The position numbers were made by a program, and so were the translations under genes. Positions 9,301 to 18,399 of a stretch of DNA of 64,000 nucleotides are shown piece after piece (positions within the stretch are counted from its first letter, which is position 1; every line of letters begins with the position of its first letter). The notes under the pieces were generated by a model. It searched no databases. It was not told where the DNA came from and was given only the letters and a program-made list of their open reading frames with translations. Source of the stretch: Choristoneura fumiferana (taxonomy: Eukaryota; Arthropoda; Insecta; Lepidoptera; Tortricidae); contig NC_133501.1 of the NCBI RefSeq assembly GCF_025370935.1, positions 5,515,173-5,579,172 of the forward strand, written 5' to 3'.

Positions 9301-12300
9301 GATCCAGATCCAACTGAATAGGGAGGCAGTGGGAAGTTTACTGTACCTGTCTACCAAAACTAGACCAGACATCGCGCAAGCGGTAAATCAAGTCAGCCGA
9401 AAAGTTGAAAATGTCACAAAGCTAAAGAGAATATTCAAGTATTTGGTTGGAACCAAAGAAAAGGGCATAATTTTCAAACGAAATAGCCCAATACAGGATA
9501 TCGATGCTTTCAGCGACTCGGACTATGCTGGTGATCCGCTAACGAGACGAAGCACATCTGGTTCCGTTTTAATGATTGGTAATGCACCAATATCATGGGC
9601 ATCCAAGAGACAGCCTATAGTAGCATTATCGTCGACCGAAGCCGAGTACATAGCAGCAGCTGACTGCTGCAAAGAGGCATTGTATCTGAAGTCACTGTTG
9701 AAAGAAATAACCGATTCAGAAGCAAAGTTAAATCTGCATGTTGATAACCAAAGCTCGATTCAACTGGTGAAATCTGGTTCTTTTAACAAAAGATCGAAAC
9801 ATATTGATGTTCGGTACCATTTTATTCATGAACACTTCGTGAATAGACTGATCAACATCAGCTACTCTCCGACAGAGATACAGCTAGCTGAAATTATGAC
9901 AAAGCCGTTGTGGAGGGTGAAGTTTGCCAGACACTGTGCAAGGCTGATGTGTGGATAGCGCCGTGCCTCAGCCACATGAGTCCACATCAGAAGGTGTTGG
10001 AAGGTGTAATGCCGTCCTCATGTTTCTCTATGGACATTATTTGAATTTGGTGATGACATGTTCTACCAATTTGTCTTTCGATTGTAATGTTTTGCTAGAT
10101 ACCAATAAAATTAGTATTTTTACTTCACAAAATGTTTTAATATAATAGCTATATGCTACAGTTCCATCTCTATCAGCTCGCACAAATCAAAAGTCGCAAT
10201 TCTAACCTAATCTAATCTATGTGATTAAAGTTAACCTAATTCAAAGGCTTGTTTGACGTATGGGATTTATCAGTATTATAGTGTCGATACTCACCATTTA
10301 CATGGATGGCAAATGACATTATGGCATGTGATACTTATGTCTTACAATGATAACGAAAAATGAAATTATTGAAATTATTATTATGGGAAACAAAGATTCT
10401 GTCATTTGATTAATTTGGTAAACAATGAGTAGTAAAAATGAATTTATAAGAAACACTATTATGGCGGTTGAATATTATAGCACATGAAATTCGGGCAAAT
10501 GAAATTCAGTCAAGTGAAGGTATACCAGAAATGAGAGACCGTGAGCAAAGAATAATAATGAATGGTATTTGTACCGCATGCACACTCTAAACTACTAAAC
10601 GGGACAATCCAATCATCACCAGTCGGCCTATAGCAGTCCACTGTTGGGCACTGGCCTCTCCAATGAGAGCCATTACGACCTGCCCTCGGCTACACGCATC
10701 CAGCTTCCACCAGCAGCCTATCGCAGACCGTCCCTCCACCTGGCCGGAGACCGTCCCTCCACCTGGCCGGAGACCGTCCTACACTACACTTGCCGAGACT
10801 CGGTTTCCACTACCTAAAGAACTCCTTTATGAAATAACCCTTGTTCGGGCAGTCGGGTTAAAAACTAATCAAATCCCACGTATAATTACTTTTTTCGCGA
10901 TATTAATATAAATTGTTTTATTATTATTAAGAAGCTAGCATTAGCAAAGATGTTAGTGCCAGCGCTCATCTTTGCTAATGCTAGCATTGACGTCTCTTTA
11001 AGCATTTTTATCTGCATATATTTAAATAGTCCTTTTCGTCTCTTATGCTGCTGCTCTTAACTGCTTTTCTACCAGCATTGCCTACCCCAGAAGCACCACG
11101 AGAGTTTCCGCCACCAAGGCCTCCGTTTGCACCTTGAACAACAGAATCATAATTAAAAATTGGCCGTTGACTATTGATAGCAGACTAGCAGTTTCAAATA
11201 ACATAAAATAACATCGCTGGCGCAGTTTCCAATGAGGGTTTTCACGGCGGTGAAATATCGCTAGATGGCGTTAGTATCGTGAGGTTCGTTTGACGTTTGC
11301 TCGTAAACACATCATCACATCATCATCATCAGTGTCTAACATCTGGTAGCAATATTGAATGGTTGTGTTGCTCTGATGATGAGTTTTGGGTGCGAAACGC
11401 GTCAGTGTGGTGGTAGTAATAGAGAGACAGGGAGAGAGGGGGTGTTACAAGTTTTACCGCTGTGTGTGTCTGTGTATCTACCTGTAGCACCGTAGCTCTC
11501 AAACGGATAGACCGATTTGAATGCGGCTTTTTTATTTTATAGTTCACTAGCTTTTACCCGCGGCTTCGCACGTGTAAACTATTCGGTCTGTTAGTTGCAA
11601 TTTAAATTTTCGGGATTTTACAAAATTCCCCTGGAAATTTCCAAAAATTATTTCGTGGTTTCGTGGGAATAACTTTTCAAAATTCAAGACTCTAAGCCCA
11701 GTGCTGAAATTTCAAAAAAAATTCCTATTCTGTGGTAACATCGGTGTAAAAAGTAGCGTATGTGTTATTCCAGACGTCCGGCTACCTACATACCAAATTT
11801 CATGACTCTAAGTCCAGCGGTTATTATTTCAAGATTTTATCCCTATAAAAGTATTCTATGTTTTAATTTTTACTTCATGTTATAAACTACCTTTTTGCCA
11901 AATTTCATCTAAATCCGTCCAGCCGTTTTAGCGTGAAGAAGTAACAAACATACTCACTCACAAATTTTCACATTTATAATATTAGTAGGATTAGTTTATC
12001 ATATTTACCTCCTGCATCCTTGCTATTTTTGAAATCTTCATCACCACTCCTTCTACTTCCACTCATAACCGACTGTTGGTCCGATTCATCACTTTTGTCA
12101 CCATTGATTAGAGCACCGATCCCTACAAGGAATCCTGCTCGATCTCCCGAACCACCCTTAAAAAAATATTAGATTTAAGTCCCCGACGCAAAAAGAGGGT
12201 TGTTATAAGTTAGACCGCTATGTGTGTCTGTGTGTCTGTCTGCGGCACCGTAGGTCTTAAACGGGTGGACAGATTTGAATGCAGTTTTTTTAACTGTAAG

Positions 12301-15300
12301 CAAGTTTTCTAGCGATGGTTCTTAGACATGTTTTATCAAAATCGGCTAAGCCGTTTTTGAGATATTGAACTTTGAAGTGACAAAGTCGGGGGTTTCCCAA
12401 CATTCTGTTGGTTAGGTTAGGTTAGGTCATATCTATATCTCTGGTAACACCAAAATGCGTAAAATATACAAGGGTTTTTTTGTGCGACAATTTTTAGCAC
12501 GGCGTGACGTCACGCTGATCTTTCATCATCATCCCAGCCTGTATACGTCCTACTGCTGGGCACAGGCCTCTTCTCAGCATGAGAGGGTTTGGGTTAGCAA
12601 TGCTAACGCAGCTTCTGGTTTATTTTATTGACGTCCAGCATTGACGTCTCCTTTAGCATTTTTATCTGCATATATTTTAATAGTCCTTTTCGTCTCTTAT
12701 GCTGCTGCTCTTAACTGTTTTTCTACCAGCATTGCCTACCCCAGAAGCACCAAGAGAGTTTCCGCCACCAAGGCCTCCGTTTGCACCTTGAACAACAGAA
12801 TCATAATTAAAAATTGGCCGTTGACTATTGATAGCAGACTAGTAGTTTCAAATAACATATAACATCGCTGGCGCAGATTCCAATGAGGGTTTTCACGGCG
12901 GTGAAATATCGCTAGATGGCGTTAGTATCGTGAGGTTCGTTTGACGTTTGCTCGTAAACACATCATCACATCATCATCATCAGTGTCTAACATCTGGTAG
13001 CAATAGTGAATGGTTGTGTTGCTCTGATGATGAGTTTTGGGTGCGAAACGCGTCAGTGTGGTGGTAGTAATAGAGAGAGAGAGAGGGGGGTGTTGCAAGA
13101 TTTACCGCTGTATGTGTGTGTGTCTGCGTAGCTCTCAAACGGGTGGACCGATTTGAATGTGATTTTTAATTTGCAAGCAGGTTTTCTAGAGATGGTTCCC
13201 AGATATGTTTCATTAAAAGCGGTTCAGCGGTTTTTGAGATATTGAACTTTGAAGTGACAAAGTCAGGGGTTTTCCAAGTTTTTGTTAGTTAGGTTATAGT
13301 TCATTAGTTTATCATATTTACCTGCTGAACTGTCGCTGGCTCTCGAGCTTGATCTAGATCTAGTACTACTCAACTGGGACGAGCCACCACCCACTGCACC
13401 GGCTGATCCAGCTCCCAAAACACCCTTAAAAAAGATTAGTTTTATCTCTGATAATACCAGAATGCGTAAAAATATACAAGGGTTTTTTGTGCGACAATTT
13501 TTAGCACGGCGTGACGTCACGCTGATCTTTCATCATCATCCCAGCCTGTATACGTCCTACTGCTGGGCACAGGCCTCTTCTCAGAATGAGAGGGCTTCGG
13601 CCGTAGTTCCCACGCGGGCCCAGTGCGGATTGAGAACTTCACACGCACCATTGAAATGGTTATGTGCAGGTTTCTTAACGATGTTTTTCTTTACCTTGAA
13701 GCTCATGGTAAATTTCAAATGTAATTTTGCAAATGAATTTCGAAAAACTCAGAGGTGCGAGGTAGGGTTTGAACCCACTATCCTCTGCTTGAGAGGCGAT
13801 AGGTCAAACCACTAGGCCACCACGGCGTCGTCACGCGGAACATTATCTGGCTATGTCTCTATCGTTTTTAGGGTTCCGTACCCAAAGGATAAAAACGGAA
13901 ATCCTATTGCTAAGACTTCGCTGTCCGTCCGTCTGTCCGTCAGTCACCAGGCTGCTCATTAACCGTGATAGTTAGACAGTTAAAGTTTTAACAGATTATG
14001 TTTAACTGTGGCCGCTATAACAACGAATGTATAGTTCTACAAGCGTTTCAACCGCTGTCAGTCTCCTGTCGCGTATATTGAAGAAATAAGAGACCGTAAG
14101 CAAAAAAAAGTGAATGGTATTTGTACTGCATGCACACTCTAAACTACTAAACGGGACAATCCAATCATCATCAGTCAGCCTATAGCAGTCCACTGTTGGA
14201 CTTGCCTCCCCCAATAAGCTCGTCATTACGACCTGCCCTCGGCTACACGCATCCAGCTTCCACCAGCAGCCTATCGCAGACCGTCCCTCCACCTGGCCGG
14301 AGACCGTCCTACACTACACTTGCCGAGACTCGGTTTCCACTACCTAAAGAACTCCTTTATGAAATAACCCTTCTTCGGGCAGTCGGGTTAAAAACTAATC
14401 CATTCCCACGTATAATTACTTTTTCACCTCAGCACCTCAAACAGGCAGGTTTTGCTATGAGAAATCGGTGAGCAAAATCGCATTTTTTTTACTATTTTTG
14501 GGACAGTAATATAAATTTGGGATAGTAATATAATATAAATTGTTATTGTTATGACAAGCATTAGCAATAAAGTTTTATTGTTATCAAGAATGTATACTTA
14601 CTGCTGGTTTGCATGTTGCCACTGCAATCTGTAAAAATATAAACGCTGTAGAAAAAGCTAATAAGGCATGAATCTACTTAGCTTTTGACATGGTTTAATT
14701 TGTTATATTGAAATTTCTGATGATCGTCTACGTAGAGAATGTGCGCTGCTTTTGCGAAAGAAAGATGTATATTGTTCTGCGTTATTAGAGTGTAGCGACT
14801 TCTAGCGCCATCTAGTGAGCCAACATAGAAACTCCAACCCAACCTTGCATCGCGCGCGCTATCGATGTTTCTCAACTCGGACGCATACAACTTTTGACGC
14901 TTCGAACTTCTGTCCCAAGGCATAACATTTGCCTGGAGAGAGATCTGACTATTTCGCAAAAAGGTGTCCATTTTCAGTTCTCCACGTATGAAATAATTGT
15001 ATAAGAGCATAAAACGAGCCATTTTACCCAAGAGGTTCATATAGCCATCCGAGCGGGTACAGTGAGGGTGGATACACACGTCGAGGGGAAAATGAGTTTA
15101 ATGCTCGAGTTTTACACTCTGCTTTTCACTTAGATTGCGAGGAAATTAAATAGCAACAGTGGAAACAATAATTCACTTTCTATGTACCTTTTATTTTTTA
15201 TGCGTTACTATAATAAATCTATTACTTAATATGATTGGTTTGATTGATTTTTAGTTTTATATAAATTAAAAATTATTTAAAAAATATATGGAAACTTTTT

Positions 15301-15307
15301 TGTTTGA

Positions 15308-15343
<36 letters not shown>

Positions 15344-17000
15344 AACATTTATTCGTGACAAATAAAAGAACAATGGATAAAAAAAAAATAGTTTTATGTA
15401 TGCCACGAAATGGTCCCAAATCAGCAATGTTTGTTTGTGGCTGTTAAGACCTGATTACCTTGGTCTTAGACGAAGATTTTTATTTTATGCGCTAGAGCAT
15501 AAAAAGTCATTTTATGTCGCCTAAACAAAATACATATTTCCCGACGCTATTTCAACAAAAAAAAATAAGTAATATTGTGTTTAAGTATATATACAAAACC
15601 TTGTGGTAAATGTGTTAAAAAGTCAGATAATCATTTGTTGTTGGACCCAATAGAAAGTTTCGATGTAGTTACGAAATTACGATTTTTCCTCACAAAATTA
15701 TCGTGAAGTTTTCCTGACGTCAATAAATTTTGGATAATAATTTCTTAACAAACTGTTTTTTGTCAATTTCATTTTTAATAGTATTTCTGCGTTTTGATTT
15801 ATTTCTCCATTAAAGTTTTTTGCTCCCCGCTTAAATTTCAGGACGGAACAACTTTTTGAGAAATAGGTAGGTTCTCTCTATTGGAGCCTCCCCTCTACCA
15901 CAGTATATTATATACAGTAGTGTCCTACAGTATTTTCTGTGTAGTTAGTCTTTTTTTGGATTCTGTGATTTTAGGTTGATGTATTGTTTGTGTTTAGTGA
16001 TAACTTCAAGGGTTCCGTAGCTAAAATGGCAAAAACGGAACCCTTATTGTTTCGCCATGTCTGTCTGTCTGTCTGTCCATCCGCGGCTTTGCTCAGAGAC
16101 TATCAGTGCTAGAAAACTGTAATTTTGTACGAATATATGTAGCAACTATGCCGACAAATGGTGAAAAATATTTTTAGGGTACCTCCCATAGACGTAAAGA
16201 GGGGGGGGGGGAATGATTTTTTTCTCAACTAACCCTTTAGTGCGGTATCGTCGGATAGTTCTTTTAAAATGACCTATTAAGATGTTGTGAAGACGATTTT
16301 TCGATTCAATCTTTTTTAAAGTATAAGTTTTCGTTCAAATCGAGCGTCCACCCTCCCCCCCCCCCTCTAAAAGCTAAACTTTTGAAAAAAAAACATGATG
16401 GTACTAAGTATATCAATCTTACAAGGAAAACTATATCGGCTAAGTTTGCTGGAGAACCGATTTTGATGAAAAACTTCCCTACGTTTCCAGAAGCCTTTGG
16501 CTTGTCGACGTTAGAGGAAAAAATGATAAATATTTTACCCTACATGCATAATTATTTCAAATACTACCTAAGTAAACGACGGCGAGGTAAGAATACCAGT
16601 TTTCTTAAAAAAAGATCAAAGATTCATGCTTTCATGAATTAAAACCTAAAACTTTTTATTCAAGAGACCTGTGCTTGGTATAGTGGGGCATTCTTTAGGA
16701 TTTTTGTTGTGTTTCGGCGTGGAGAGTAACACAGCCGGTGAAATTACTGGCACTTGAGGTATCCCATCTTGGGCATCTAGGTTGGCAGCTCATCTGCAAT
16801 ACCCCTGGTGTCGCAGATGTTTATGGGCGGTGGTGATCTCTTACCATCAGGAGACCCACTTGCTCGTTCGCCATTCAGTCGAACAAAAAATAAATTAAAA
16901 AAGGCCAGAAAGGACGATGGTGAAAGACTGAAATAATTTAGTCAAATAAAAAAATATTTCTTACCAGGCAGACGAGGGTAAACAGCTTCAGGGAAATCAT
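3316..17000 (-). CDS. Gene 1: secreted modular Gly/Ser/Asp-rich protein of alternating A and B exons (unrecognised)
   Basis: Model, in transcription order: 17000-16965, 14628-14602, 13424-13322 (B), 12786-12740 (A), 12156-12009 (B), 11132-11086 (A), 4053-3930 (B), 3386-3316 (last). All introns are GT-AG and every junction is in phase: exons 1 and 2 end in phase 0, B exons run 0 to 1, A exons 1 to 0. The product would begin with a signal peptide (MISLKLFTLVCL, then IAVATCKPA) followed by Gly-, Ser-, Asp- and Asn-rich segments, 200 codons in all. An in-frame TAG at 3966-3964 would cut this to 165. The last exon has a CDDDDAC motif and ends RRAH. The family is unknown to me. Signal peptide, low complexity and exon duplication recall silk, mucin or cuticle proteins, but nothing proves that. 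A tandem paralogue lies at 22.5-36.05 kb. The largest intron (11.1 to 4.05 kb) holds nested transposons. Confidence 0.68.
3485..3555. repeat. Half of the intronic palindrome upstream of an A exon
   Basis: AATGAGGGTTTTCACGGC to GTTTGACGTTTGCTCG is one arm of the palindrome found complete at 22709-22876. Here it is joined to an ATC-rich stretch. Further half copies lie at about 11230, 12880 and 31995. Confidence 0.7.
3715..3890. repeat. Recurring intronic repeat beside B exons
   Basis: Starts with a TGTGTGTGTCTG microsatellite, then AACGGGTGGACCGATTTGAA and TTTTTGAGATATAGAACTTTG. It recurs at about 11460, 12220, 13110, 23890, 24285, 27310, 27670, 30995, 31360 and 32220, and at 53310 outside the genes. 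It accompanies the exon modules in their duplications. Confidence 0.75.
3930..4053 (-). pseudogene. Gene 1 B exon with in-frame stop codon
   Basis: 124 nt (41 codons plus 1 nt), acceptor TTTTTAAG|GGTG, donor AGAG|GTAAAT. The start and middle resemble the B exon at 32425-32515, sharing NGA, GDQ and SSS. Codon 30 is TAG (3966-3964). Beyond it the frame stays open (EEEDGGSSSSR) and splices in phase to the last exon. Either this is a recent nonsense mutation that truncates the product by 35 residues, or it is a base error in the assembly. Confidence 0.6.
4149..4457 (-). mobile_element. tRNA-derived SINE, minus orientation, TSD cgtcacgc
   Basis: Read on the minus strand: GCCGTGGTGGCCTAGTGG (A box), a B-box-like GGTTCAAACCC, a body, and an ATGATGATG tail. 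CGTCACGC flanks it at 4141-4148 and 4458-4465. Copies sit at the matching intron site at 13523 and 32610 with the same flanks, so the insertion is older than the duplication of these genes. Confidence 0.8.
4495..4700. repeat. Recurring GGTTCCGTACCCAAAGG repeat
   Basis: GTTCCGTACCCAAAGGGT followed by a GTCCGTCTGTCCGTCAG stretch. Matching copies lie at 13870 and 32958 in the paralogous introns, and related copies at 23710, 26370 and 29500. No coding content. Confidence 0.7.
5178..5230. repeat. Perfect 18-bp GC-rich hairpin
   Basis: Arms 5178-5195 and 5213-5230 (GAAGGCTAAGGCGGGAGC and its complement) are separated by 17 bases. It lies inside the 9-bp-TSD element, 64 bp before the copia element. 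The AGCGAAGCGAGCGGAGCG context recurs at 5275-5294, where copia inserted. Confidence 0.8.
5295..5475 (+). repeat. copia 5' LTR
   Basis: 181 bp, TG...CA ends. It differs from the 3' LTR at one base near 5358 and two adjacent bases near 5412. No TATA box is obvious; AATAAA occurs near 5404 in the expected poly(A) region. Confidence 0.95.
5477..5488 (+). promoter_or_regulatory. Primer binding site, initiator tRNA-Met type
   Basis: TGGTAGCAGAGC, one base after the LTR, is complementary to the 3' end of insect initiator tRNA-Met (known sequence ends GCUCUGCUACCA). It fits a copia-type element. Confidence 0.8.
5546..6540 (+). pseudogene. copia gag-protease region (broken)
   Basis: The gag start ATG is at 5546 (MGSIFRSIEPL, then the NYDTW motif typical of copia gag). 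A frameshift lies near 5715 and an in-frame TAG at about 5811. About 180 bp at 5917-6095 does not look like gag and may be an insertion. Gag resumes at 6099 and has a CCHC zinc knuckle (CKNCNKKGHLTEDC, about 6282-6323). The protease site reads LESGCTSHM near 6430 where the family has DSG, so the catalytic Asp is lost. Confidence 0.85.
6859..8334 (+). mobile_element. LINE nested in copia: SGNH-like region, AP-type endonuclease, no reverse transcriptase
   Basis: Flanked by AAAG at 6855-6858 and 8335-8338. The 3' end has the CTTTGA-type tail repeat typical of CR1/jockey-like LINEs. The 5' part (about 6940-7440) resembles the esterase-like segment of some lepidopteran LINE proteins. It is followed by an endonuclease/exonuclease/phosphatase domain (7446-8139) with ETWL, YRPPN, GDFN and SDH motifs. 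After 8140 the sequence jumps to the 3' UTR (TTGAGTTTCTTGCCGG, 8199), so the entire reverse transcriptase was lost before or at insertion. A second copy of this 3' end is at 30123-30252. Confidence 0.85.
7446..8252 (+). pseudogene. LINE endonuclease domain fragment
   Basis: The frame covers almost a complete endonuclease fold. Motifs in order are HQNINR (Asn), CLTETW (Glu), IYRPPN (Tyr), CGDFNID (Asp/Asn) and SDH (Asp-His). It opens at an alternative ATG at 7446, overlapping the upstream esterase-like frame (+2). The last about 35 codons are noncoding deletion junction and 3' UTR. Confidence 0.8.
9269..9958 (+). pseudogene. copia RNase H region (fragment)
   Basis: It begins at the very end of reverse transcriptase (GSLLYLSTKTRPDI). 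The RNase H core follows with DSDYAGD, SSTEAEYI, DNQSS and KHIDVRYHF. The stop is at 9956, 37 bp before the 3' LTR. The upstream YVDD region of reverse transcriptase is absent, so this is a deletion derivative. Confidence 0.9.
9995..10175 (+). repeat. copia 3' LTR
   Basis: 181 bp, three differences from the 5' LTR, followed by the target duplication GCTCG at 10176-10180. The segment just upstream (CATCAGAAGG) is a weak purine tract. Confidence 0.95.
10620..10830. mobile_element. LINE 3'-end fragment
   Basis: GTCGGCCTATAGCAGTCCAC to the TGGCCGGAGACCGTCC stretch matches fragments at 14175-14330 and 33260-33410 at the same intron position. A 19-bp step (CCGTCCCTCCACCTGGCCGG) is repeated in tandem here only. 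Confidence 0.6.
11086..11132 (-). CDS. Gene 1 A exon
   Basis: 47 nt; acceptor TTCAAG|GTGC, donor GGG|GTAGGC. Reads ANGGLGGGNSRGASG after the split Gly. If not spliced, the frame continues for 24 more codons (VGNAGRKAVKSSS...) to TAA. Confidence 0.65.
11549..11993 (-). mobile_element. Helitron-like element, minus orientation
   Basis: The minus strand ends GCGAAGCCGCGGGTAAAAG then CTAG|T, with a small GCGAAGCCGC hairpin, and begins TCCTACTAATATTATAAATG. That matches the Helitron 3'-end rule. Related copies are at 45804, 59371 and 36300. Confidence 0.65.
12009..12156 (-). CDS. Gene 1 B exon (longest)
   Basis: 148 nt (49 codons plus 1 nt), acceptor TTTTTTAAG|GGTGG, donor GGAG|GTAAAT. Begins GGSGDRAGFLVGIGAL, then becomes Ser/Asp/Lys-rich (SDESDQQS, RRSGDEDF). 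Fully open in the predicted phase. The short hydrophobic patch is not seen in other B exons. Confidence 0.68.
12521..12600 (-). mobile_element. Truncated SINE with shared deletion junction
   Basis: The SINE tail runs to GAGAGGGTTTGGG and then jumps to TTAGCAATGCTAACGCAGC. The same junction occurs at about 24650, 28040 and 31725, always between an A exon and the next B exon. Confidence 0.75.
12740..12786 (-). CDS. Gene 1 A exon
   Basis: 47 nt, reads ANGGLGGGNSLGASG after the split Gly; acceptor TTCAAG|GTGC, donor GGG|GTAGGC. One residue different from the A exon at 11086. Read-through would give 20 or so codons ending DEKDY and TAA. Confidence 0.65.
13322..13424 (-). CDS. Gene 1 first B exon
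   Basis: 103 nt (34 codons plus 1 nt). Begins GVLGAGSAGAVGGG and turns into a Ser/Arg run (STRSRSSSRASDSS). Acceptor TTTTTTAAG|GGTG, donor GCAG|GTAAAT. It follows the signal-peptide exon in phase 0. It is the least like other B exons and lacks the GDQ motif. Confidence 0.68.
13523..13828 (-). mobile_element. tRNA-derived SINE, minus orientation
   Basis: Same family and same intron site as 4149 and 32610, flanked by CGTCACGC at 13515-13522 and 13829-13836. Confidence 0.8.
14602..14628 (-). CDS. Gene 1 exon 2 (27-nt microexon, end of signal peptide)
   Basis: ATTTTTACAG|ATTGC... to CCAGCA|GTAAGTATAC: both sites are close to consensus. Encodes IAVATCKPA, phase 0-0, completing the hydrophobic core begun in exon 1. 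The paralogous exon at 33682-33708 is identical. Confidence 0.7.
14678..15079 (-). other. Conserved open frame in intron 1, probably repeat-derived
   Basis: 133 codons on the minus strand (includes WDRSSKRQKLYASEL). It is kept open, with few changes, at 33776-34159 in the paralogous intron. That could reflect only the recent duplication. No domain is recognised and the sequence lies on the same strand inside intron 1. Confidence 0.3.
15306..15345. repeat. (GAAA)n microsatellite
   Basis: About nine GAAA units. Only four remain at the matching site near 34388 in the paralogous intron, so the length is unstable. Confidence 0.9.
16005..16395 (-). mobile_element. Interspersed repeat with GTTCCGTAGC and a poly-G run
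   Basis: Related to copies at 28775-29215, 35088-35450 and 62093-62640, which share GGGTTCC(G/A)TAGC, the CACTTTACGTCTATGGGAG block and GACGCTCGATTT. It is a widespread noncoding family whose class I cannot name. Confidence 0.65.
16710..16890 (+). mobile_element. SINE-like repeat (GTTTCGGCGTGGAGAGTAA family)
   Basis: GGCGTGGAGAGTAACACAGC, ATTACTGGCACTTGAGGTA, then GGTGGTGATCTCTTACCATC and CCATTCAGTCGAA. One of about eleven copies in the window, in both orientations. Paralogous copy at 35757. Confidence 0.75.
16965..17000 (-). CDS. Gene 1 exon 1: signal-peptide start
   Basis: ATG at 17000-16998, reads MISLKLFTLVCL and ends at donor CTG|GTAAGA in phase 0. The start is chosen because it follows a TATA-like box by 47 nt, has AACC before ATG, and begins a hydrophobic leader that continues in exon 2. 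The leader implies secretion. Confidence 0.7.
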
Positions 17001-17046
17001 GTTGGTTTCTTGACGATTTCGAATGGCTGTCCCTCGATTATTGAGG

Positions 17047-17055
17047 CTTTATATA
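17047..17055 (-). promoter_or_regulatory. TATA box of gene 1
   Basis: TATATAAAG on the minus strand, 47 nt before the ATG. Transcription would start near 17020-17025, leaving a 5' UTR of 20-25 nt. The element is kept in gene 2 as TATATATAAG. Confidence 0.6.
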
Positions 17056-17184
17056 CCAAAATGTATGCCAATATTTGGCAAGAATACAACTGTTTTAATA
17101 ACCTCTACTTGCACTTCTCACGTTGCACTATGACGGCCGTGCATTGTGGTTCATCTTGTATTTATTTTCAGATTATCCATATCC

Positions 17185-17735
17185 AATACTAATATTATAA
17201 ATGAGTGTGTTTGTGTGTTTGTCCGTCTTCCACGCCGTAACGGCGCGACGGATCAACGTGACTTTTGGCATAAGAGATAGTTTATGGGCCCGAGAGTGAC
17301 ATAGGTTACTTTTTATCCCGGAGAAATGCACAGTTCCCGAGGGGACAGCGCGCGATTACCGAATACCACGCCTTCTACGTCGAAACGGAGAGATGGATCG
17401 AAGTGTTTTTTTATGTGGAGATAGTTGATGGTCCGGAGAGTGACATAGGCAACTTTTTGTCTCTTTCTAACCCCCCACCCCCTAAAATAGGGGGTGGAAG
17501 TTTTTATGGAGCTGTCCGCAGTTTTAAAGGTAGAAAGCTAAACATTGGTAACTATGCGGACTCTTTGATACTAACGAAAAATACGTGCATCAATTGTTTT
17601 TGGAAATCTGGTCCCAACCCCCAAAAATAGGGGGTGATAGTTTGTATGGGACTTTCTTCAGTTTTTCTAGGTAGAAATCTGAAAATTGGTATAAGTACAG
17701 ACTCTTTGTAATCCTTAAGGGGAAAGTGAGTTTGT
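17185..17735 (+). mobile_element. Helitron-like or related noncoding element fragment
   Basis: Begins ACTAATATTATAAATGAG like the Helitron-type copies. Internal blocks such as CCAAAAATAGGGGGTG are repeated. No clear 3' hairpin and CTAG end. Confidence 0.4.
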
Positions 17736-17889
17736 AGGCCCTCCGGACAGCTAAGGAGTGGAACGCCCTGTCTGCGTCTGTGTTCCCTACAATACTGTTT
17801 GCTACAATATGGCCGTTTTAAAATCTAGGGTCAAGGGCATTTATTTGGCAAGTGTGCTCCATCTTAGTACACATCATCACTTGCCATCA

Positions 17890-18145
17890 GTCGTGATTGT
17901 GGCCAAACGCAAGCCTAGTTCTGTGTATAAAATAATAGTAAATTGTGTCTTAAGGGCGGTAAATAAGGAATTACGAACGAGAGTCTATTAGAGGCCCGAA
18001 GTCGAAGACTGAGGGCTTTGATGAGCCAATGTTCGTAATTCTAGTACTGCCCGTGTGACATACAATGTTTTTCATCAAAATTGCGAGTAAAATTTTATAT
18101 TTGTAAAAGAAAATATATAATTATTACAAATATTGGCGATACTTT
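17890..18145. repeat. Interspersed repeat (AAGGAATTACGAACGAGAG family)
   Basis: GGAATTACGAACGAGAGTC, then ATGTTTTTCATCA and GAGTAAAATT. Copies at 23460, 26120 and 29250. Contains the long form with GACTGAGGGCTTTGATGAG. Confidence 0.65.
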
Positions 18146-18151
18146 AGGCTG

Positions 18152-18240
18152 CGCTCTTGGCAGTGCCGCCCTCCACCTCCCGCAGCATGTGCCTGACGCG
18201 CGTGTGCATGTGGGCCTTCTGCTGCGCGAGCTGACTCATT
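18152..18240 (-). other. GC-rich short open frame of unknown origin
   Basis: On the minus strand, ATG at about 18241 begins MSQLAQQKAHMHTRVRHM and ends REVEGGTAKSAA then TAA at about 18152. Base composition is far richer in GC than its surroundings and looks coding. No clear acceptor or polypyrimidine tract precedes it, and a direct repeat (GGGCTTCATGACAAGAAAAT, twice) lies just upstream. Candidate captured exon or 3' end of a processed pseudogene. Not recognised. Confidence 0.35.
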
Positions 18241-18399
18241 GACCGACCTTGGGCTTCATGACAAGAAAATTAGTACGGGCAATGACTCATTTATCGACCC
18301 CGGGCTTCATGACAAGAAAATGTGATGAAAAATAAGAAATGTTCGTTTACTTGTAAAATCAACTTAACAGTGACAGCTTAGATGAATGATTGGTCTCGC

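Larger units (their letters stand above)
5290..10180 (+). mobile_element. Ty1/copia-type LTR retrotransposon, internally damaged
   Basis: Two 181-bp LTRs (5295-5475 and 9995-10175) starting TGTTGG and ending TATCA, a 5-bp target duplication GCTCG (5290-5294 and 10176-10180), a tRNA primer site, and domains in copia order: gag, protease, integrase, RNase H. The LTRs differ at three bases (about 98%), so insertion was fairly recent. The interior is dead: frameshifts and stops in gag, an Asp-to-Glu change in the protease site, a LINE within integrase, and nearly all reverse transcriptase missing between 9228 and 9297. It lies in an intron of gene 1 on the opposite strand. Confidence 0.95.
4717..10526. 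mobile_element. DNA element (MULE-like?) with 9-bp TSD, split by a copia insertion
   Basis: The undisturbed sites at 14075 and 33165 read GAAGAAAT(G/A)AGAGACCGT. Here AGAAATGAG occurs at both 4708-4716 and 10527-10535, so everything between is an insertion with a 9-bp duplication. Without the copia element it is about 920 bp. The ends are only partly inverted (GGTTAT... and GGTATACC read inward), with TTGCCCGAA motifs on one side and TTCGGGCAAA on the other. A 9-bp duplication fits Mutator-like or IS3EU elements. No transposase is seen. Confidence 0.65.

Noticed and set aside
12410..12430. Telomeric (TTAGG)n repeat
   Set aside because: Only three or four GGTTA units inside introns (also near 24475, 27860 and 31550); these are part of the duplicated intron repeat.
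15306..15345. CRISPR-like array
   Set aside because: A plain GAAA microsatellite without spacers. No direct repeat with unique spacers was found anywhere in the window.
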